Notes: generated by a model from the sequence alone, not told the origin. 56,620 nucleotides of DNA from Synechococcus sp. CS-1330 (GCA_025128025.1 JAHLYR010000026.1:1-56620), one strand, 5' to 3'; shown: positions 8,292-15,259, numbered from the stretch's first letter. Numbers and translations are program-made.

Positions 8292-8887
8292 GCAAGCAGC
8301 GCCTTGGCCCAGCCCCAGCCCTGCTGATACCCCTTGGGCTGGGCTGGCTGCTTGCCGACTCTGCCCAAGCCCTGCAGCGGCCAGTTGATCCAGTAGCAGT
8401 CTGCGTGGTGGCCCCCCGGGTGGAGCCGGTGACAGAGGGCGATGCCATTGGTCTTGTGCCCACACCCATGCCCCTGCTGGTAGTGGTCGAACCCCTGCTG
8501 GAGCTCCGCATTGAGCGCCAGGGCCTGCTGGCATGGCAGCAGCTTGCCCCCGCCGGGCGCCCCTTCCGCGCCCCCCTGGCCTGGCCCCTGGCCCCCATTG
8601 CCCCCGGCGAGGTGGTTGTGCTGCGCCTGAGACCTGAGCAGGCGGCAGAGGGCAGCTTTGCCCAAGTGCAGTTAGTGGGCGCAGACGCCGAGCGGATGGC
8701 CCGCACCGCGGCCCTGATCCTTTCCCTAGGCCAGAGCCCCTCTACCTGGCTGGCGGCGATCGAAACGGCCCTGGAGGCTGGAGATGTGTCGCTGGCCTGG
8801 GCCCTGCTGTTTGAACCCCAGCTTCCCGATACAGCCGATCTAGTCGCCCTGCGCAACGAGGTGGTGCGCAGGGGCTGCGGCGACTGA
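8288..8887 (+). CDS. Secreted protein of unknown function coupled to the PilZ gene
   Basis: The 199-residue product starts at a TTG that overlaps the TGA of the PilZ gene (TTGA at 8288-8291), an arrangement typical of translational coupling. It has a signal peptide (about residues 1-29, ending near ADSAQA). The mature part is rich in Pro, Leu and Val, and alanine-rich helices fill the last 70 residues. I recognise no domain. Coupling to a PilZ receptor hints at a c-di-GMP-related envelope role, but that is inference. Other proteins in this window also start at TTG. Confidence 0.68.
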   Translation: MSKQRLGPAPALLIPLGLGWLLADSAQALQRPVDPVAVCVVAPRVEPVTEGDAIGLVPTPMPLLVVVEPLLELRIERQGLLAWQQLAPAGRPFRAPLAWPLAPIAPGEVVVLRLRPEQAAEGSFAQVQLVGADAERMARTAALILSLGQSPSTWLAAIETALEAGDVSLAWALLFEPQLPDTADLVALRNEVVRRGCGD

Positions 8888-8905
8888 TCCGCGACCACAC
8901 GGGCG

Positions 8906-8919
8906 AGTACAGGCGTACT
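8906..8919 (+). promoter_or_regulatory. LexA-type (SOS) box upstream of the UmuD-like gene
   Basis: AGTAC-AGGC-GTACT is a perfect palindrome with the GTAC-N4-GTAC spacing of cyanobacterial LexA boxes. It lies 37 bp before the ATG of the UmuD-like gene, over the expected promoter. Both the position and the identity of the downstream gene support SOS control. The inner four bases differ slightly from the published degenerate consensus as I remember it. Confidence 0.72.
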
Positions 8920-8956
8920 AATTTTGCGTTAGTGTGGTGGCCTTCGGGGGATTGCG

Positions 8957-9478
8957 ATGGCGACCGATCTGATCTGGCTGGGTCCCTTGCAGCCAGCACA
9001 TCACGACCTCGAGCCCCTGCTCCTGCCCTTGGCGGGCGAAACCGTGGCCGCAGGCTTTCCCAGCCCTGCCGATGACTACATCGAGGCAACGATCGATCTA
9101 AATGGAGCCCTGATTCAGCGACCGAGCTCCACCTTTTTGATGCGGGTAGACGGCGATGCCATGCGCGGGGAGGGCATCCACCACAGCGATCTATTGGTGG
9201 TCGATCGCAGTGTGGGTCCCCGTTCGGGCTCCATCGTGGTCGCCGTGCACGAGGGGCGCTTTCTGCTGCGGCGACTGGAAGGGGCACCTGCCCAGTGGCG
9301 CCTGGTGGCCAGCGATGCCACTAGCCCAGCCATTGCCCTGCAAGGTGACGATCCCGACCTGCTGATCTGGGGCGTGGTGATCCATGCGGTGCATCACCTC
9401 TGGAGGCAATCGCCGCAATCGCGAGTCCGAGGAAGCGCTTTTCAGCCTTCACCAGAAGCCTTTGGAATAAAGCCATAG
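8957..9478 (+). CDS. UmuD-like S24-fold protein with both catalytic residues replaced
   Basis: The 173 residues align along the length of E. coli UmuD. The cleavage-site region VAAGFPSPADDY is kept (Ala32-Gly33 at the scissile position), followed by IDLNGALIQ, DLLVVDRS and the C-terminal WGVVIHAV. The catalytic serine segment GDSM of UmuD reads GDAM here (Ala68, codon GCC at 9158-9160). The general-base lysine is Arg105, in LLRRL instead of VKKL. UmuD self-cleaves in the SOS response and joins UmuC in DNA polymerase V. This copy should not self-cleave. A LexA-type box precedes it, but no umuC follows; the next genes are on the opposite strand. The reading frame is intact. Confidence 0.85.
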   Translation: MATDLIWLGPLQPAHHDLEPLLLPLAGETVAAGFPSPADDYIEATIDLNGALIQRPSSTFLMRVDGDAMRGEGIHHSDLLVVDRSVGPRSGSIVVAVHEGRFLLRRLEGAPAQWRLVASDATSPAIALQGDDPDLLIWGVVIHAVHHLWRQSPQSRVRGSAFQPSPEAFGIKP

Positions 9479-9562
9479 GCCTAGCAATCCCACTGGCACA
9501 AACACTGCGCCAAGGATCTGCAACTTGATGGTGCGGGCAGATGGCTGGTTCTGACGAGGCAT
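9449..9562 (-). CDS. Very small single-span membrane protein (37 aa)
   Basis: The predicted product has a basic, polar N-terminus (MPRQNQPSARTIK) followed by one hydrophobic span rich in Val, Leu and Gly, and a short end containing SKGFW. This is a typical layout for small cyanobacterial membrane proteins. I chose the internal ATG at 9562, because the longer frame from 9631 adds a leader without membrane character. Its 3' end overlaps the UmuD-like gene by 30 bp in convergent orientation. No Shine-Dalgarno is visible, so the call rests on composition. Confidence 0.45.
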   Translation of the reverse strand: MPRQNQPSARTIKLQILGAVFVPVGLLGLWLYSKGFW

Positions 9563-9567
9563 GGGGA

Positions 9568-9882
9568 TCAGGCTGAAGGGGAGAACAAAATCGGGCGATA
9601 GGTGGGCCGAGCGGAGGGCGAAAGGCTCCACTTCACCCGGCAGGTGAAGGTGGCGTATTCACCTTTGATGGCAGTTGATACCCGCATGGCCGTAGCGGTT
9701 GCATCGGCTGGCATGCGGTATTGGGCCTGATTGCAGGAGTCCACTTCCGAGACGTCCGAGCTGTATTCAACGGTGCCGCTGGTGGGCGCGGCCTTGGCCT
9801 CTGCCTGGGCTGCGCAGGGAGCAAGCAAAGAAGCGGTGGTATACAGGGCCAGCAGACAGGGAAAGGCAGCAATGCGGCTCAT
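9568..9882 (-). CDS. Small secreted protein of unknown function (104 aa)
   Basis: A clear signal peptide (residues 1-28, with LLAPCAAQAEA around the likely cleavage site) precedes about 75 mature residues. Two Cys in the mature part (in VDSCNQ and TFTCRVKW) could form a disulfide. I recognise no family. The gene sits between small genes on the minus strand and could share a transcript with the 37-residue membrane protein downstream. Confidence 0.6.
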   Translation of the reverse strand: MSRIAAFPCLLALYTTASLLAPCAAQAEAKAAPTSGTVEYSSDVSEVDSCNQAQYRMPADATATAMRVSTAIKGEYATFTCRVKWSLSPSARPTYRPILFSPSA

Positions 9883-10030
9883 GGCTTGGCGTCAAAGTCT
9901 TCCTGTAATAGCCGAAGAGACGCAGCCGCGCCCGGGCGAGCAGCCAGTGAGGCAACCTGGCCCGGCAATGCGCTTAGGGCGGCTCTGATCGACTGGGGAC
10001 TAAAAGATATTTGGATTGCCCTCCCGCTTC

Positions 10031-10156
10031 GTGAACCTGCGCAGCCGTCGCATTTTTCTAACAATTCTTGTCGTGGTGATCGCAGTGGTAGTGGCGGGTT
10101 TGGCAGCAGGAGCGCTGGTGAGCTTTCCAGCCTTGTTACTAATCCCCTGCTGCTGA
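10031..10156 (+). CDS. Possible 41-residue membrane protein
   Basis: A GTG-initiated frame encodes a basic start (NLRSRR), a single long hydrophobic span of Ile, Val, Ala and Leu, and a Cys-Cys end. Its composition fits a small membrane protein. It has no recognisable homologue family and no Shine-Dalgarno, and other frames over this stretch are also open. It could be chance coding potential in a 380 bp gap between better-supported genes. Confidence 0.35.
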   Translation: MNLRSRRIFLTILVVVIAVVVAGLAAGALVSFPALLLIPCC

Positions 10157-10188
10157 TGGCTGCGGCCCCAGCCCTCTTTTACATCTGG

Positions 10189-10238
10189 ACCTAAAATCAG
10201 GACCTAAAATCAGGGTCTAAAATCAGGGTCTAAAACGG
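10189..10238 (+). repeat. 13-14 bp tandem repeat, about 3.5 copies
   Basis: Successive units ACCTAAAATCAGG, ACCTAAAATCAGGG, TCTAAAATCAGGG and the partial TCTAAAACGG form a short AT-rich direct repeat 22 bp before the phosphoribosyltransferase start. It lies where a promoter or leader would be, so copy number could affect expression; nothing in the sequence proves this. Confidence 0.8.
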
Positions 10239-10259
10239 ACCAGTCGAGGATGGCAGAAG

Positions 10260-10925
10260 ATGATTTTGCATCCCCCCCGATGGAGCAACCGTCATCAGGC
10301 AGGCCTGGAGCTGGCTGAGCGGCTAAAGACCAGTACCTGGCGCGACCATGACAGCACAGTTATTGGCTTGCCACGGGGCGGGGTTCCGGTAGCCGTCGCC
10401 ATTGGCAGGCAATTGAGGCTTCCCGTGGCCACCTGGTCGGTGCGAAAGGTTGCCGATCCCCTGCAACCCGAGCTCGCGATCGGCGCTATTTCAGGGGGAC
10501 ATGTAGCGGTCTGGCGAAATGGCCAAGCAGCGCTGAGGCGCCAAGAGCAGGCCCTCAGCCAGGGTTGGCTCCAGCTGCAGGAGCGGGAATTAGAGCGCAG
10601 GCAAAGGCTTTTCGGCGATCCAAGCCCGAAGCAACTGCGCAATCGCCATCTGATCGTGGTAGACGACGGGATTGCCACGGGGATGACTGTGCGAGCCGCC
10701 CTGCTTTCCCTGCGTCAGGCCGAGCCCCGCAGCATCACGTTGGCCATTCCTGTGGCTGATCGCACGGTGGCGTACCAACTGCGCCAGCTAGTCGATCAAC
10801 TCGAAATCCTGGTGCTGGTGGAGCAACTCCAATCCGTGGGCATGTGGTACGGAACGTTCAACCAGCTCGAAGATCGCGAGATACTTGATCTTCTGGCGGC
10901 GGGAACATCCGAAGCACCCAACTGA
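10260..10925 (+). CDS. Phosphoribosyltransferase-family protein
   Basis: The 221-residue type I phosphoribosyltransferase fold carries the PRPP loop LIVVDDGIATGMT (residues 131-143, with the acidic pair Asp135-Asp136). An N-terminal GLPRGGVPVA segment is typical of the stand-alone PRTase-like family often fused to or paired with hydrolases. The exact substrate cannot be read from sequence. The ATG at 10260 follows a purine-rich GCAGAAG. It converges on the ribbon-helix-helix gene, the stops being 2 bp apart. Confidence 0.83.
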   Translation: MILHPPRWSNRHQAGLELAERLKTSTWRDHDSTVIGLPRGGVPVAVAIGRQLRLPVATWSVRKVADPLQPELAIGAISGGHVAVWRNGQAALRRQEQALSQGWLQLQERELERRQRLFGDPSPKQLRNRHLIVVDDGIATGMTVRAALLSLRQAEPRSITLAIPVADRTVAYQLRQLVDQLEILVLVEQLQSVGMWYGTFNQLEDREILDLLAAGTSEAPN

Positions 10926-10927
10926 AA

Positions 10928-11089
10928 TCACTGCTTGCCCTTGACCTCGAGATCGTGAGCACCCTTTTGCACAAGGTAAGAATGGATGGCCTCTTTTAAG
11001 ACGGCGCCAAGCTTTTTACCCTCGAGAATGGTTAAAAGTTTTAAAGCTCGATGCTCCTCCACGGAGAGCTCAACGGTAATTCTTGGCAT
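10928..11089 (-). CDS. Orphan ribbon-helix-helix (CopG/antitoxin-like) protein, 53 aa
   Basis: The product starts MPRITVELSVEEHRALK, the beta strand and first helix of a ribbon-helix-helix fold. A Gly-Lys-Lys turn and a second helix (VLKEAIHSYLVQKG) follow. This is the size and pattern of CopG-type DNA-binding antitoxins. No toxin gene follows: the downstream side is the convergent phosphoribosyltransferase, and the upstream side holds no credible frame. It may be a toxin-less remnant or a small regulator. It lies in a lower-GC patch. Confidence 0.62.
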   Translation of the reverse strand: MPRITVELSVEEHRALKLLTILEGKKLGAVLKEAIHSYLVQKGAHDLEVKGKQ

Positions 11090-11446
11090 GACTGCGAAGG
11101 GAACTGAACCGATCTGACAAATCTATGGCAAGAGTACTGGAGGATGTGCAATCGGATATCAACACCTCAGCGCCAACGCTTCAGCACAGAATTGTGAGAT
11201 AATGCACCGGGATAAGAGTTACGCTGGTGAATTAGTGATTAGGCGTTAAGGCTGATTTTGCAAAAGCGTCCCAATATCCCAAAGCGTCGCAGCATTCCAA
11301 ATTGTCAGGCAGTGCGGCGGCGACCTCCCCGCCAAGTCAGTGCGGCCAGCCGGTCGAAAGCTAGTTTCAGCAAAACTGGGAGTATGGAAACAAATAATTA
11401 TCCTCAGGGCTTATCGACCTCGCCAACCAATCAAGCAGACATTTCT
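11090..11446. other. 357 bp without a convincing gene, lower GC than surroundings
   Basis: This stretch between the ribbon-helix-helix gene and the membrane protein holds only short frames. One plus-strand frame from 11258 runs through but has no domain, and part of it is antisense to the membrane protein. Visible elements are a GAGATAATG that could serve as a -10 near 11197 and a pair of AAAGCGTC direct repeats around 11266-11290. Composition is more AT-rich than the flanking core genes, consistent with acquired DNA. Confidence 0.5.
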
Positions 11447-11884
11447 TCAGTGATATTGGCGCCACCAGTGCCAACCTTCGATATTGATCAACAAGCCAAG
11501 CAGGGCCATCACCGCCATCAGTGCTATCTGATCAAGGCGTGCATCTGGCAGCAAGATATCTGACAGAAGATGTAAGATATTAGTAATTGAGTAAACCAGG
11601 CTTGACAAAAAGTGCAGACGCCTCAACGGCCGCCAGCGAATCCCTGGACCGATGGCTGAATCTGCGTAAGAGATCAGTATGATTGCAAGCAAGGGCACGA
11701 GAAAATAGCCAAGCATGGCGCCAAAAAGCATCGGCAATGCCTCTAGGGGCACTTGGCTGCTGATCTCGGGTGACTGCCCGTGGAATAAGGGCATCAAGCC
11801 CAAATCCACGTGAAATAGCATGGCCAGCAACCAGGCAATCCAGAGAGTGATCAATCGCTGGGCATGATTCGTAGTGGAGCGCAT
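11447..11884 (-). CDS. Small polytopic membrane protein divergent from an ArsR-type regulator
   Basis: The 145-residue product has about four hydrophobic segments (near residues 9-30, 48-72, 88-108 and 118-134), several His residues in or near them, and a Trp/His-rich tail (EGWHWWRQYH). I do not recognise the family. The gene is divergent from the ArsR-type regulator with a 149 bp gap, the classic layout for a regulator and its target. It could export or handle the regulator's ligand; that is inference. Confidence 0.6.
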   Translation of the reverse strand: MRSTTNHAQRLITLWIAWLLAMLFHVDLGLMPLFHGQSPEISSQVPLEALPMLFGAMLGYFLVPLLAIILISYADSAIGPGIRWRPLRRLHFLSSLVYSITNILHLLSDILLPDARLDQIALMAVMALLGLLINIEGWHWWRQYH

Positions 11885-12019
11885 AGGCGTTTACAAGGCT
11901 GGCGGAAGAGCAGGGATCCCAATCCGGCTGCTGCCCCCAGAGAGATCGGCATAAACGGAGGTATGACCGTAGCCGCATAAAGGCGGCACGCCCAAGATTG
12001 CCGGCAGAATGCGTATGGC

Positions 12020-12038
12020 GACATAATCGACACATGTC
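12020..12038 (+). promoter_or_regulatory. Possible operator: inverted repeat over the ArsR-type start codon
   Basis: GACAT (12020-12024) and ATGTC (12034-12038) form a perfect inverted repeat with a 9 bp spacer that includes the ATG of the ArsR-type gene. ArsR-family repressors bind short inverted repeats near their own start. The repeat is short, so chance is possible. Confidence 0.3.
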
Positions 12039-12372
12039 TTATTCCAGCTCCATGCCGTCTCCCCTTTTGCTGGAGGAGTACTGCCAGTTTTTCCGCTTGC
12101 TGAGCGAGCCGGCGCGCCTGCAGTTGATTTGTCAGCTCAGGGCAGGGCCCATGGATGTGGCAGCACTGATCGAAGCCACTGGCTTCTCCCAATCCCACAT
12201 CAGCCGCCAGCTCGGCCAACTGCAGCGGGCTGGCCTAGTGAGCTGCGAGCGCGATGGGGTCCGCACGATCTGGAGCGCTGAAGGTGCCTTGGTAGACGAG
12301 CTCTGCTCCCTGGTTCAGACCCGACTCAAGCGACGTCTGGAGAACCAGCTGGCCCAACTGCAATCAGCCTGA
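12034..12372 (+). CDS. ArsR/SmtB-family winged-helix repressor, possibly thiol-based
   Basis: The 112-residue protein has the ArsR core: LLSEPARLQLICQL (first helices), a recognition helix around GFSQSHISRQLGQLQRAGLV, and a wing at SCERDGVRTIW. The metal-binding CxC of ArsR/SmtB is absent from the third helix (GPMDVAAL). Cys33 and Cys91 instead fall at the second- and fifth-helix positions used by persulfide sensors such as SqrR and BigR. Cys17 and Cys71 are additional. This suggests a redox or sulfide signal in place of a metal. I used the ATG at 12034; the frame is open upstream to 11998. Confidence 0.78.
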   Translation: MSYSSSMPSPLLLEEYCQFFRLLSEPARLQLICQLRAGPMDVAALIEATGFSQSHISRQLGQLQRAGLVSCERDGVRTIWSAEGALVDELCSLVQTRLKRRLENQLAQLQSA

Positions 12373-12419
12373 GCGCGCAGGGCCTGAAGCCGGAAGAATG
12401 GCTGCATCAAGAGTTCCGT

Positions 12420-13970
12420 ATGGCGCAGTCAAGATCGCCCCTAGATCAGCTGCAGGAGCATCTGCGCCATAGCCAGCTGCTCGGCTCGATCAGCAGTGCC
12501 CTCTATTACGACCAGAACACGGTGATGCCGGCAGCCGGCGCCGAATGGCGTGGCGACCAACTGGCCCTGCTGGCCAGCCAGCTACACGAACGCCAGAGCA
12601 GCCATGCATACGCCGATCTGGTCGAGGCGGCGGAAGCCGAGCTGCAAGCCAGCACTCCGGCGGCGGTGCGCCGCAACCTGCAGCTACTGCGGCTTGAGCT
12701 AAATCGCCAGCGCTGCCTAGATCCCCAGTTAGTGGCCCTAATCGCCCAGGCCCAGTCGCGCGGCAATGCCATCTGGCAGGAGGCAAGGCGCCGCAGCGAC
12801 TTCAGCATCTTTGCTCCGGCCCTGGAAAGACTGATCGGCCTACGCCGCGAACAAGCGACCCAACTTGCCGCCGCCGAAGCCCAACAGCGCAGCCCCTGGG
12901 AAATCCTGGCCCAGCCGTTTGAGCCCGACGTCAGCAAAGAACGGCTGCAGCAGCTGTTTGCCCCACTGCAGGCCGAGCTGCCCGTCCTGCTCCAGCAGGC
13001 AGCAGCAACCCAGGTATCCCCCCTGCCAGAGCTACCCGAAGCCCTGCAGGAAAATCTCTGCACAGAGCTGCTCAACAGCTGGGGCTACGACCCGGCCTAC
13101 TGCCAACGCTCCCGCTCAGCCCATCCCTTCTCCTGCACCGTGGGCCCCAAGGACTTCCGCATCACCACCCGGGTGGTGCCGGATCAGCCCCTCTCGGCCT
13201 TCCTTGCCACCGCCCATGAATGGGGCCACTCCTTATATGAACAGGGCCTGCCCCGCACTAGCAACCACTACTTCCCCTGGCCCCTGGGTGAGGCCACCTC
13301 GATGGGGGTGCACGAGTCGCAGTCGCTGTTCTGGGAATGCCGCGTGGGCCGCAGCCGCGCCTTCGCCGAGCGCTGGCATCCGCGCTTCTGCACCGGCTTA
13401 GGCCGTGACGGTCGCAGTGGCGGTGGCAGTGATCCCTGGGGCGGCGCCTTCGGCTTCTGGCGAGGGCTCAACCCCCTGCGGCCCGGTCTGATCCGGGTGG
13501 AAGCCGACGAGCTCAGCTACTGCTTGCACATCGTGCTGCGCTTTGAGCTGGAGCTGGCCCTGCTCGAGCAGGACATGCCGGTGGCGGAACTACCCCAGCA
13601 GTGGAACCAACGGATGCAGGAGTTGCTTGGAATCCAGCCGCAGACTGACGCGGAGGGATGTCTGCAAGATATCCACTGGGCCGAGGGCCTGTTTGGCTAT
13701 TTCCCCAGCTATGCCATGGGCCATTTGATCAGCGCCCAACTCGCGGAAACCATGGAGCAGGAGCTTGGTGGCCCAGGTGCCATCGAGGCCGCGATCGCTG
13801 CTGGTCAGGAGAGCAGCCTGCGGGACTGGCTGGCGAGCAGGGTTTATCCCCTGGGCCGAAGCGTCAATGCGGAAGAGCTGGTGGAGCAGGTGAGTGGCCA
13901 GAGCCTCAGCGCGGCAGCCTTCCTTCGCTATCTGCGCAACAAGCTGAAGCGTCTGCGCTCAGATCCTTAG
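12420..13970 (+). CDS. M32-family (Taq-type) metallocarboxypeptidase
   Basis: This 516-residue zinc carboxypeptidase trims C-terminal residues from peptides in the cytosol. The M32 signature is intact: HEWGH (His266, Glu267, His270) and the third ligand Glu299 in HESQSLFWE. The family segment DFRITTR lies just before the active site, and the late GYFPSYAMGHLISAQ is typical. Length matches the family (about 500). It starts 48 bp after the ArsR-type gene, and pyrophosphatase follows 30 bp downstream. Confidence 0.92.
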   Translation: MAQSRSPLDQLQEHLRHSQLLGSISSALYYDQNTVMPAAGAEWRGDQLALLASQLHERQSSHAYADLVEAAEAELQASTPAAVRRNLQLLRLELNRQRCLDPQLVALIAQAQSRGNAIWQEARRRSDFSIFAPALERLIGLRREQATQLAAAEAQQRSPWEILAQPFEPDVSKERLQQLFAPLQAELPVLLQQAAATQVSPLPELPEALQENLCTELLNSWGYDPAYCQRSRSAHPFSCTVGPKDFRITTRVVPDQPLSAFLATAHEWGHSLYEQGLPRTSNHYFPWPLGEATSMGVHESQSLFWECRVGRSRAFAERWHPRFCTGLGRDGRSGGGSDPWGGAFGFWRGLNPLRPGLIRVEADELSYCLHIVLRFELELALLEQDMPVAELPQQWNQRMQELLGIQPQTDAEGCLQDIHWAEGLFGYFPSYAMGHLISAQLAETMEQELGGPGAIEAAIAAGQESSLRDWLASRVYPLGRSVNAEELVEQVSGQSLSAAAFLRYLRNKLKRLRSDP

Positions 13971-14000
13971 GATGCCGCCCAGCTAATCAAATTCCGCTTC

Positions 14001-14588
14001 ATGGCGAACATCGACCACGCCCCGAGCCGCACGATGCTCAACCTGCTGCACGTGCTGCCTGCCTTCGCCGATGAAGCCGCGCTGCGCGTGAACGCGATCG
14101 TGGAGCTCAACTCCATGACGATCAACAAGTACGAATTGATCACAGAAACCGGCCACCTCAAGCTGGATCGCGTCGGCTATTCGTCGCTTGCCTACCCCTT
14201 CGCTTACGGCTGCATCCCCCGCACCTGGGACGAGGACGGAGACCCCCTAGATATCGAGATTGTCGGAGTCACCGAGCCCCTAGTGCCCGGGTCGCTGGTG
14301 GAAGCAAGGATCATCGGCATCATGACCTTTGACGACGGCGGCGAGGTCGACGACAAGGTGATCGCCGTGTTGGCCGATGACAAACGCATGGACCACATCA
14401 CCAGCTTCACCCAGCTTGGTGAGCAGTGGGTCACGGAAACGCAGTACTACTGGGAGCACTACAAAGACCTCAAAAAACCCGGCACCTGCAAGGTAAATGG
14501 GTTCTTGGAGCCCGTGGAAGCCGTGCGAATCATCAAGGAGTGCGAACGGCGCTATCTCCACATCATCGACACCAAGCTGGTGAACTGA
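14001..14588 (+). CDS. ppa: Family I inorganic pyrophosphatase
   Basis: This enzyme hydrolyses pyrophosphate to two phosphates and so drives biosynthetic reactions. Active-site residues are present: Glu35, the Lys43-Tyr44-Glu45 segment, DEDGDPLD (Asp79, Asp81, Asp84), and the DDGGEVDDK stretch with Asp117, Asp118 and Lys119. At 195 residues it is slightly longer than the E. coli enzyme because of an N-terminal extension of about 20 residues. It is followed by an L,D-transpeptidase after 14 bp. Confidence 0.95.
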   Translation: MANIDHAPSRTMLNLLHVLPAFADEAALRVNAIVELNSMTINKYELITETGHLKLDRVGYSSLAYPFAYGCIPRTWDEDGDPLDIEIVGVTEPLVPGSLVEARIIGIMTFDDGGEVDDKVIAVLADDKRMDHITSFTQLGEQWVTETQYYWEHYKDLKKPGTCKVNGFLEPVEAVRIIKECERRYLHIIDTKLVN

Positions 14589-14602
14589 GAGCCAGTATCT
14601 CT

Positions 14603-15091
14603 ATGGCTAGCTACCTCAAACACCTCTGGATTGCTGCAGCAGCCCTGGCGATGGCTCCAGCCTGGACCCCTGTCCAGGCCCAGAGCAATAGCCGGGAAAT
14701 TGTGCTGCAGCTAGACAAGCGCACGATCAGCCTGCGTGAAGGCGGCAAGGTGCTGGGCAGTTGGCCAGTGGCGATTGGCGATCCAAGCACCCCCACACCA
14801 GTAGGGCGCTTCGCGGTGCAAAACAAGGTTGTTAATCCCAAATACCAGAGCACCAAAAGCGGCAAGATCAACGCCACCGTTGGACCAAATGGCCCCTTAG
14901 GCGATCGCTGGCTTGGATTCCAAAAAAGCGGACTCAACCAGTACGGCATCCATGGCACGCCTAATGCTTGGTCCTGGACGGTGACATCACGCGCGGCCGT
15001 GACCAACGGTTGCGTGCGCATGCTCCACGATCATGTGCGCTCCTTATTTGATCAGGTGGAAGTCGGTACGCCAGTAATCGTGCAGCGCTGA
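14603..15091 (+). CDS. Exported L,D-transpeptidase (YkuD domain)
   Basis: The 162-residue protein has a signal peptide of about 26 residues and a YkuD domain that ends near the C-terminus. The catalytic motif is HGTP (about residue 118) followed by NGCVRM with the nucleophilic Cys; most relatives read SHGCVRM. Such enzymes form 3-3 cross-links in peptidoglycan or attach proteins to it. I placed the start at the ATG at 14603 because the signal peptide begins there; the open frame upstream overlaps ppa. Confidence 0.87.
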   Translation: MASYLKHLWIAAAALAMAPAWTPVQAQSNSREIVLQLDKRTISLREGGKVLGSWPVAIGDPSTPTPVGRFAVQNKVVNPKYQSTKSGKINATVGPNGPLGDRWLGFQKSGLNQYGIHGTPNAWSWTVTSRAAVTNGCVRMLHDHVRSLFDQVEVGTPVIVQR

Positions 15092-15127
15092 AGCCAGCCG
15101 GTTGTCGGAAAATATTCTGGAGATCAG

Positions 15128-15150
15128 CCCAGCTTCGGCCGCAAGCTGGG
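15128..15150. terminator. Perfect hairpin between convergent genes, probable terminator
   Basis: CCCAGCTT (15128-15135) and AAGCTGGG (15143-15150) form an 8 bp perfect stem with a 7-base loop. It lies 36 bp after the L,D-transpeptidase stop and is followed on the plus strand by TTTA. On the minus strand it directly follows a small reading frame ending at 15152. It could terminate both directions, although the U-tract is weak. Confidence 0.6.
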
Positions 15151-15151
15151 T

Positions 15152-15259
15152 TTAGCGGCGTACTTTGTAAGGCCAAAACAAGGCATGAGGCCTTTCGACT
15201 GCGTCTATGTCTGCGGTTTCCCACTCCAGCCACTCCTGCGAGCCCCAAGTGAGCACCAC
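15152..15259 (-). CDS. Possible 35-residue protein downstream of the ClC gene
   Basis: A GTG-initiated frame encodes MVLTWGSQEWLEWETADI, then a Pro-His-Ala-Leu-Phe-Trp-Pro-Tyr segment and a basic end. The Trp-rich composition looks like protein and unlike random sequence, and the stop is 1 bp from the terminator-like hairpin. The same frame is open right back to the ClC stop codon, so it could also be the decayed end of a longer ClC or of a lost gene. I recognise no family. Confidence 0.35.
   Translation of the reverse strand: MVLTWGSQEWLEWETADIDAVERPHALFWPYKVRR

Noticed and set aside
9721-10194. Plus-strand frame of 157 codons antisense to the small secreted protein
   Set aside because: No domain, poor composition, and it overlaps a better signal-peptide gene on the other strand. 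Only a 41-codon frame near its end was kept, at low confidence.
11258-11563. 101-codon plus-strand frame
   Set aside because: Low-complexity Lys/Arg/Ser/Pro start with no domain. Its end is antisense to the membrane protein, which has stronger hydrophobic-segment evidence.
11580-12035. 151-codon minus-strand frame overlapping the divergent pair
   Set aside because: It overlaps both the membrane-protein gene and the ArsR start, is Cys/Arg/Ser-rich, and shows no fold pattern.
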